From Symbiodinium natans (taxonomy: Eukaryota; Sar; Dinophyceae; Suessiales; Symbiodiniaceae), in NCBI GenBank assembly GCA_905221605.1, contig CAJNDS010002179.1, positions 858,001-922,000 on the forward strand: a stretch of DNA of 64,000 bases. Direction: 5' to 3'. This document shows, piece by piece, positions 61,601 through 64,000 of the stretch. Position 1 is the stretch's first letter. Every line of letters begins with the position of its first letter. A model generated the notes under the pieces. It made no database searches. It was given only the letters and a program-made list of their open reading frames with translations, and was not told where the DNA came from. The position numbers were made by a program, and so were the translations under genes.

Positions 61601-63547
61601 CGTTGCCAGCCTCAGCCTGGGTCGAGGTCGAAGACGTGCTGGAGGTCGACGAGGTGCCGTTCCCAGCGTCAACCTGGGTGGAGGTCGAAGACGTGCTAGC
61701 GGTTGATGAGGTGCCGTTGCCCGCTGACGTATTGCCATCAACCACCGTGTCAGCATCCGAGGAGCTGTTCGCTGAAGAGTTCGATGTGTCGAGAGTGGAG
61801 GAGGTGGAAAGAGATGATGAGGAGCTGGAAGTAGTGGAGCTGGTGGTCGTGAAGGATGTTGTGGATGTGTGCGATGACGTGTGTGTGCCGATCTGGGAAG
61901 ATGTGGAGGCGGAAGTCGAGGATGAGGAGGATGTAGTAGGTGAGGAGGACGTGGTGGATGAGGATGAGGAGGAAGAGGTGGAGGAAGACGAGGAAGTGGA
62001 GGTAGAGGAGGTAGAGGAGGTGGAGGAGGTCCAGCTGGTGGTCGTAAAGCTGGAGCTGCTGGTGCTCGAGCTGATGCTTGTGGATGTGGTGGTCGTCTGA
62101 GAGGAAGTGGTTGCGGAGCTTGAACTTGTGATGGTTGTCGACTCGATTGTTGAGGTGGATGATGTCTCGGACACCGTGGTAGTTCTTGTCATCGTGGCAG
62201 TGCTGGAGATCGTTGCAGTGGTCGTCGAGACGGAGGTTGTGGCGGTGCCGGTTGAGCTTGTCGTAGCCGTCGAAGTGGCCGAAGTGCTCGTGGAGCTTGT
62301 TCTCGTTGCACTTGTGCTTGTCGTCTCTGTGGCAGATGTGGTGCTGGTCGAGCTCGTCTCGGTTGAGGTGGCGCTGCGAGAAGTTGAGCTTGTTGTGGAG
62401 GTCGCTGTGGCAGTAAGTGTCTCGGTGGTTTGTGTGATCGAGGAGGTCGTCTGCGTGGTGATGGTGATGGTGATGCTCGTCGCTGTCTGCGTACTTGTCG
62501 TCTGCGTACTCGAGGTGATGGTGGCCGAGGTGCTCGTAGTCTCGGTCACCGTGGTTGCCGTCACCGTCGTGACCAAGTTGCAGACAACCTGCATGGTGGT
62601 GCCGTCACAGCCGTAGGCGAAGATGTTGCTGTTCCACCAGAGGGTCGTCTCTGTGGATTGCGTCCAGCAACTTGTGGCGGGTGCACCGAAGCCGGATGGC
62701 CCCGCCGACACTCCACCGTACGTGTATCCGAGCGTCGTGGCCGCAGCACTGCAGGCACTTTCACTGCCAACGCCGACATGTGTGGCTGCTCCGAATGGAG
62801 GGCTGCAGAAGCAACCGCTTATGATCTCTTGCGCACGCCCTGCCGCGATCAACGCCGCGAAAAGCTGCCACATGCACCGCTCAAGCAGCCGCAGCATGCT
62901 GTTGTTGACTTTAACAGGTTGCAGTCCAAAGCCCTGTTGAATCTGCAAAGACCTTCATGAAGACACAGCGCTGTTGCATTACAGGATTCTTGAAGTGAAC
63001 AAGGCAACACACGCGTGTTTTAAACAGCAAGACCGCCGCCCTTCTCAAATGCTTGAGCCACGCCATTGGAAGGGTGTCTTTGAGTGCTTCGCCTCTTGTC
63101 AGGAAATTCAAGCTCAGCAGGCAGCTCCCGTAAACCCTAAACCCTAAAACCTAAACCCTAAACCCTGAACCCTTCTTCCCCTCTCTCCCACCTCAGTGCG
63201 GAACCCTCAAGCCGGCCGAAGCGCTTGAGGTAGGCGCGCAGATCCATGTCCTCTCCACAACAACGGGTTTAGGGCCCTTAGGGCTTAGGGTGCAGGGCCT
63301 TTAGGGCTTCAGGGTTTTGAGGCTCTGCCTTCGTCCTCAAAAAGCGCAAAAGCCATGCAAAGAGCGCGAAGCGGCCACTGTCAGACCCTAAACCCTAAAC
63401 CCTAAACCCTAAAACCCTAAACCCTAAATCCTAAACCCTAAACCCTAAACCCTAAACCCTAGTCGCAACATTCTGCAACATGTTCAAACACCCGACTCTC
63501 GGTCCAAGCATTCGAAGACCAAGTAAATACTCGACCAGCTGTTGCAC
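51427..63547 (-). CDS. Cyclin-dependent-kinase-like protein kinase, 12 exons found
   Basis: Exons, in order on the minus strand: 63547-63497, 63250-63192, 58224-58143, 57506-57446, 56058-56003, 55465-55406, 55218-55182, 55094-55024, 54817-54764, 53638-53589, 53518-53490, 51528-51427. The motifs follow CDK order: IYLVFECLD (hinge), [14 protein letters not shown] (catalytic loop), LADFGLARA (metal-binding DFG), [18 protein letters not shown] (activation segment to APE), ADIWSMG and CVLAEM (subdomain IX), [35 protein letters not shown], and [21 protein letters not shown] (subdomain XI, quoted here one residue over its core DLLRQCL). CDKs phosphorylate Ser/Thr-Pro sites with a cyclin partner. Phases match at every junction from 63250 to 53490 except none; the first junction (63497/63250) and the step into 51528 do not close, so an exon is probably missed there. 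Donors are GT, GC (58143, 56003, 55406, 54764) and GA (55182). The ATP-binding lobe lies beyond the window. A cyclin-binding helix is not visible. Confidence 0.82.
51558..51651 (+). repeat. (TTTAGGG)13
   Basis: Lies just upstream (minus sense) of the last kinase exon, in its intron. Confidence 0.97.
51945..52040 (+). repeat. (CCCAGG)n / (CCCAAG)n then (AC)n microsatellite
   Basis: Within a kinase intron. Confidence 0.95.
52598..52890 (+). repeat. (GATA)n then (TATATGTA)n microsatellite
   Basis: About 14 gata units followed by a long tatatgtata tract, within a kinase intron. Confidence 0.97.
53139..53228. mobile_element. Inverted-repeat element, family A
   Basis: Left end intact, right end decayed; lies in a kinase intron. 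Confidence 0.7.
53519..53588 (-). other. 70-nt kinase intron built from TTTAGGG-type repeats
   Basis: Begins GTTTAGGGTTTAGGG, continues with TTTAGGG and TTGAGGG variants, ends TATCTTTTCCAG. The two flanking exons join in phase and match CDK sequence on the upstream side (VWPGVTSL). The plus-strand view is CCCTAAA at 53535-53588. Confidence 0.75.
54150..54262. mobile_element. Inverted-repeat element, family C
   Basis: Left ctacgatttgcttaatgaac, right ggttcttaagcaaccagtag; in a kinase intron. Confidence 0.75.
56094..56376. repeat. CCCTAAA and TTTAGGG blocks
   Basis: 56094-56206 and 56311-56376 around a 104-bp gap, inside the kinase intron 57445-56059. The gap has a minus frame [10 protein letters not shown] that recalls kinase subdomain IX but does not fit the exon chain. 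Confidence 0.88.
56515..56739 (-). CDS. Short ORF, 74 codons, within a kinase intron
   Basis: ATG 56739 to TAA at 56515. Reads [20 protein letters not shown], then [20 protein letters not shown] and [20 protein letters not shown]. The composition is protein-like and less GC-rich than its neighbours. It lies between kinase exons 57446 and 56058. It may be a separate small gene or a decayed insert; no family is recognised. Confidence 0.3.
   Translation of the reverse strand: MFVLVMNGSVRRGQYEISALEGLSGQRIRILSDAILGLTSVEELPNRKSYIVLIDRVFSFQALERLQETGQTKI
57146..57343. repeat. CCCTAAA and TTTAGGG blocks
   Basis: 57146-57190 and 57286-57343 in the same kinase intron. Confidence 0.9.
57958..58101. mobile_element. 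Inverted-repeat element, family A2
   Basis: Perfect 20-bp ends (tacttggaggttcatggtac); 144 bp; inside the kinase intron 58142-57507. Confidence 0.88.
58997..59102 (-). CDS. Terminal exon of an unidentified gene
   Basis: Minus-strand reading from an AG acceptor (gcatgaag) opens with [13 protein letters not shown] and ends [12 protein letters not shown] then TAG at 58999-58997; 35 codons including stop. The composition is clearly coding. It lies between the membrane-protein gene and kinase exon 58224-58143, so it is a second gene inside the large kinase intron or a 3' exon of a gene starting near 59.3 kb. No family recognised. Confidence 0.55.
59250..59340 (-). CDS. Possible exon upstream of the 58997-59102 terminal exon
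   Basis: Minus-strand frame containing [19 protein letters not shown] and [12 protein letters not shown], open for about 45 codons with coding-like codon choice, preceded by an AG at a plausible acceptor. Boundaries are uncertain and no family is recognised. Confidence 0.3.
59584..59676. mobile_element. Inverted-repeat-like element, family F
   Basis: Left ttgtccagtaacctggggaa, then aggctaacctttgggatt, with a partly complementary right end. The left half recurs at 39518-39596. Confidence 0.6.
59700..62897 (-). CDS. Secreted/membrane mucin-like protein with polycystin-1-like multi-pass C-terminus
   Basis: A single uninterrupted 1065-codon frame from ATG at 62897 to TAG at 59700; a longer frame upstream has no ATG. 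Residues 1-23 form a signal peptide (hydrophobic LFAALIAAG then RAQ). About residues 25-115 are Cys-rich with several aromatic residues, possibly a small extracellular lectin-like or WSC-like domain. Residues 115-640 are a Ser/Thr-rich stalk, probably O-glycosylated. About residues 388-622 hold 13 tandem copies of a 19-residue unit around EAGNGTSST, each with an N-glycosylation sequon. A first membrane segment ([20 protein letters not shown]) is near 687-707, followed by a basic loop and further hydrophobic segments near 840-862, 917-939 and 945-977. The loop-TM pattern, [19 protein letters not shown] and a later [10 protein letters not shown], recalls the first transmembrane part of polycystin-1/REJ proteins; no channel domain or PLAT domain is seen. 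The gene sits inside the large kinase intron 63191-58225, same strand. Confidence 0.75.
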   Translation of the reverse strand: MLRLLERCMWQLFAALIAAGRAQEIISGCFCSPPFGAATHVGVGSESACSAAATTLGYTYGGVSAGPSGFGAPATSCWTQSTETTLWWNSNIFAYGCDGTTMQVVCNLVTTVTATTVTETTSTSATITSSTQTTSTQTATSITITITTQTTSSITQTTETLTATATSTTSSTSRSATSTETSSTSTTSATETTSTSATRTSSTSTSATSTATTSSTGTATTSVSTTTATISSTATMTRTTTVSETSSTSTIESTTITSSSSATTSSQTTTTSTSISSSTSSSSFTTTSWTSSTSSTSSTSTSSSSSTSSSSSSSTTSSSPTTSSSSSTSASTSSQIGTHTSSHTSTTSFTTTSSTTSSSSSSLSTSSTLDTSNSSANSSSDADTVVDGNTSAGNGTSSTASTSSTSTQVDAGNGTSSTSSTSSTSTQAEAGNGTSSTSSTSSTSTQVEAGNGTSSTASTSSTSTQAEAGNGTSSTTEVEAGNGTSSTASTSSTSTQAEAGNDTSSTSSTSSTSTQVEAGNGTSSTASTSSTSTQAEAGNDTSSTSSTSSTSTQVEAGNGTSSTASTSSTSTQAEAGNGTSSTSSTSSTVEAGNGTSSTASTSSTSTQAEAGNDTSSTASTSGMSGQAGGDSSTSLSASNVNESNSSGDTDSMTTTLTPSWLAFAAAGCFSRDVLSLEGLASEPNWAVQTPATVLWILLAVALLSLLLAAACTAPVPPAFEALRRAAPPRRRRMCDGEPIHRQVVLRCILLVRCDGAGMCMASLGVIEEGRRASVAIRGTWAAARDEAALAANVYGQAVYAMESFLSDSAGIWGRFQMLWPAMQPWKEVLCFSFFSSHVERAARLLLRLVFAAALGALLRQAIFGAFARSATHQVCQARAGDDAQALPVSLLCHALAALCCAPISMAPLATKPRCAWLRWALLVAGNMGSLLIVVLFLANSSNADGTWWLVCLIGILVQEFLFIPLFAGFGLATLATLLLRNPSLAEELRDCSTQALAPFLENEKSKESLQNRISITSEQNRISIGSEPSVVMEDSGRMAAPSLMRNISQQNTKGQVLAVMPGMPS
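61030..61735 (-). repeat. 57-bp coding tandem repeat, 13 units
   Basis: Codes for 13 copies of a 19-residue Ser/Thr-rich unit in the membrane protein stalk. Units alternate between a form opening with AEAGN and one opening with VEAGN, so the higher-order period is 114 bp. Two units (around 61470 and 61130) are truncated. The third positions are biased enough that the antisense strand is open for 445 codons (60763-62100). Confidence 0.9.
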
Positions 63548-63631
63548 CTGTTAAGACTGATAAGACTGGGGTTTAGGGTTTAGGGTTTAGGGTTTTAGGG
63601 TTTAGGGTTTAGGATTTCGGGTTTAGGGTTG
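63386..63631. repeat. CCCTAAA and TTTAGGG blocks around a kinase exon
   Basis: 63386-63464 and 63569-63631; kinase exon 63547-63497 lies in the gap. Confidence 0.92.
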
Positions 63632-64000
63632 ACTGGGGGGGGGGGGGGGGGGCATGCCGGGTGACTTGGGCCGAGACGTTCAACTGTAAGTGAGGTATTC
63701 TATGTGATGGATGGAAAATTGATTAAATATCTTAAAACCTATATATATACATATGTGTGTAATTGTGTATAAATATCATAACATTGTCATGCATCATATA
63801 TACCTATATATCTCGAAAACGACATGGGTTCCGGGTTCCTTTGAAGGCTAGAAGTTCGGTTCGGGGTCTGAGGTGGCGCGTGATTGTTCGTGGCTGCGAC
63901 ATGCAACTTTCCCAGCGGCAGTTCATGGCCTGGGCAGATTAGGGCAAGTCTTGCCTCTGCCTTGCGCTCACAAAAAGCAAGGCCCCGAAACCCAAGCCAA

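Noticed and set aside
1-64000. Chromosome end or subtelomere
   Set aside because: Telomere-like blocks occur in both orientations throughout and alternate with exons; there is no terminal array.
1-64000. Dinoflagellate spliced-leader relic at gene starts
   Set aside because: I looked for the conserved leader core upstream of the WD40, membrane-protein and LINE starts and saw none.

Overview
The window looks like nuclear DNA of a dinoflagellate. Three things support this. First, the splice donors that can be checked by reading frame and protein homology are a mixture of GT, GC and GA, all joined to AG. Second, every gene whose orientation can be argued is on the minus strand, apart from a retroelement and one small locus. 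Third, the retroelement is a two-ORF LINE with endonuclease, reverse transcriptase and RNase H in the style common in dinoflagellate genomes. Arabidopsis-type telomere repeats (TTTAGGG/CCCTAAA) are scattered through most of the 64 kb, so this is not simply a chromosome end. The species cannot be named from the sequence.

Most coding sequence lies in short exons (30-160 bp) in the gaps between telomere-like blocks, where long ORFs do not show it. Reading the gaps on the minus strand gives exons that chain in phase. The best cases are a cyclin-dependent-kinase-like gene (12 exons found, 63547 down to 51427), an 8-exon gene for a 205-residue protein of unknown function (39175-37717), an ankyrin-like gene just upstream of it (40563-39218), a four-exon gene end at 32159-31333, a three-exon gene end at 36816-35652, and a sulfotransferase-like gene end at 8513-7860. 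Two minus-strand genes have long uninterrupted reading frames: a seven-bladed WD40 protein (41739-40684) and a secreted, mucin-like, multi-pass membrane protein resembling polycystin-1 family proteins (62897-59700). The membrane protein lies inside a kinase intron of about 5 kb.

Layout. 1-16.6 kb: exons in telomere-repeat-rich DNA, with the sulfotransferase-like gene at 7.9-8.5 kb. 16.6-17.1 kb: a 14-bp minisatellite. 17.26-25.8 kb: a 73-74 bp tandem array interrupted by a full-length LINE (17436-25456) flanked by a perfect 17-bp target duplication. 25.8-27.4 kb: three further satellite families. 27.6-28.7 kb: two homologous SAP-like ORFs on the plus strand. 29.6-40.6 kb: minus-strand multi-exon genes among telomere-like blocks. 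40.7-41.7 kb: WD40 gene. 42-51 kb: isolated minus-strand exons. 51.4-63.6 kb: the kinase gene and the genes nested in it.

Several families of 75-150 bp inverted-repeat elements lie inside or beside introns and look like introner-type MITEs. Telomere-like arrays also form introns. In the kinase gene one 70-nt intron (53588-53519) is almost wholly TTTAGGG-like, and both phase and kinase homology confirm it. Exon calls are by-eye splice models without transcript evidence. In single exons the mirror frame on the opposite strand is often open too, so isolated exon calls carry lower confidence.
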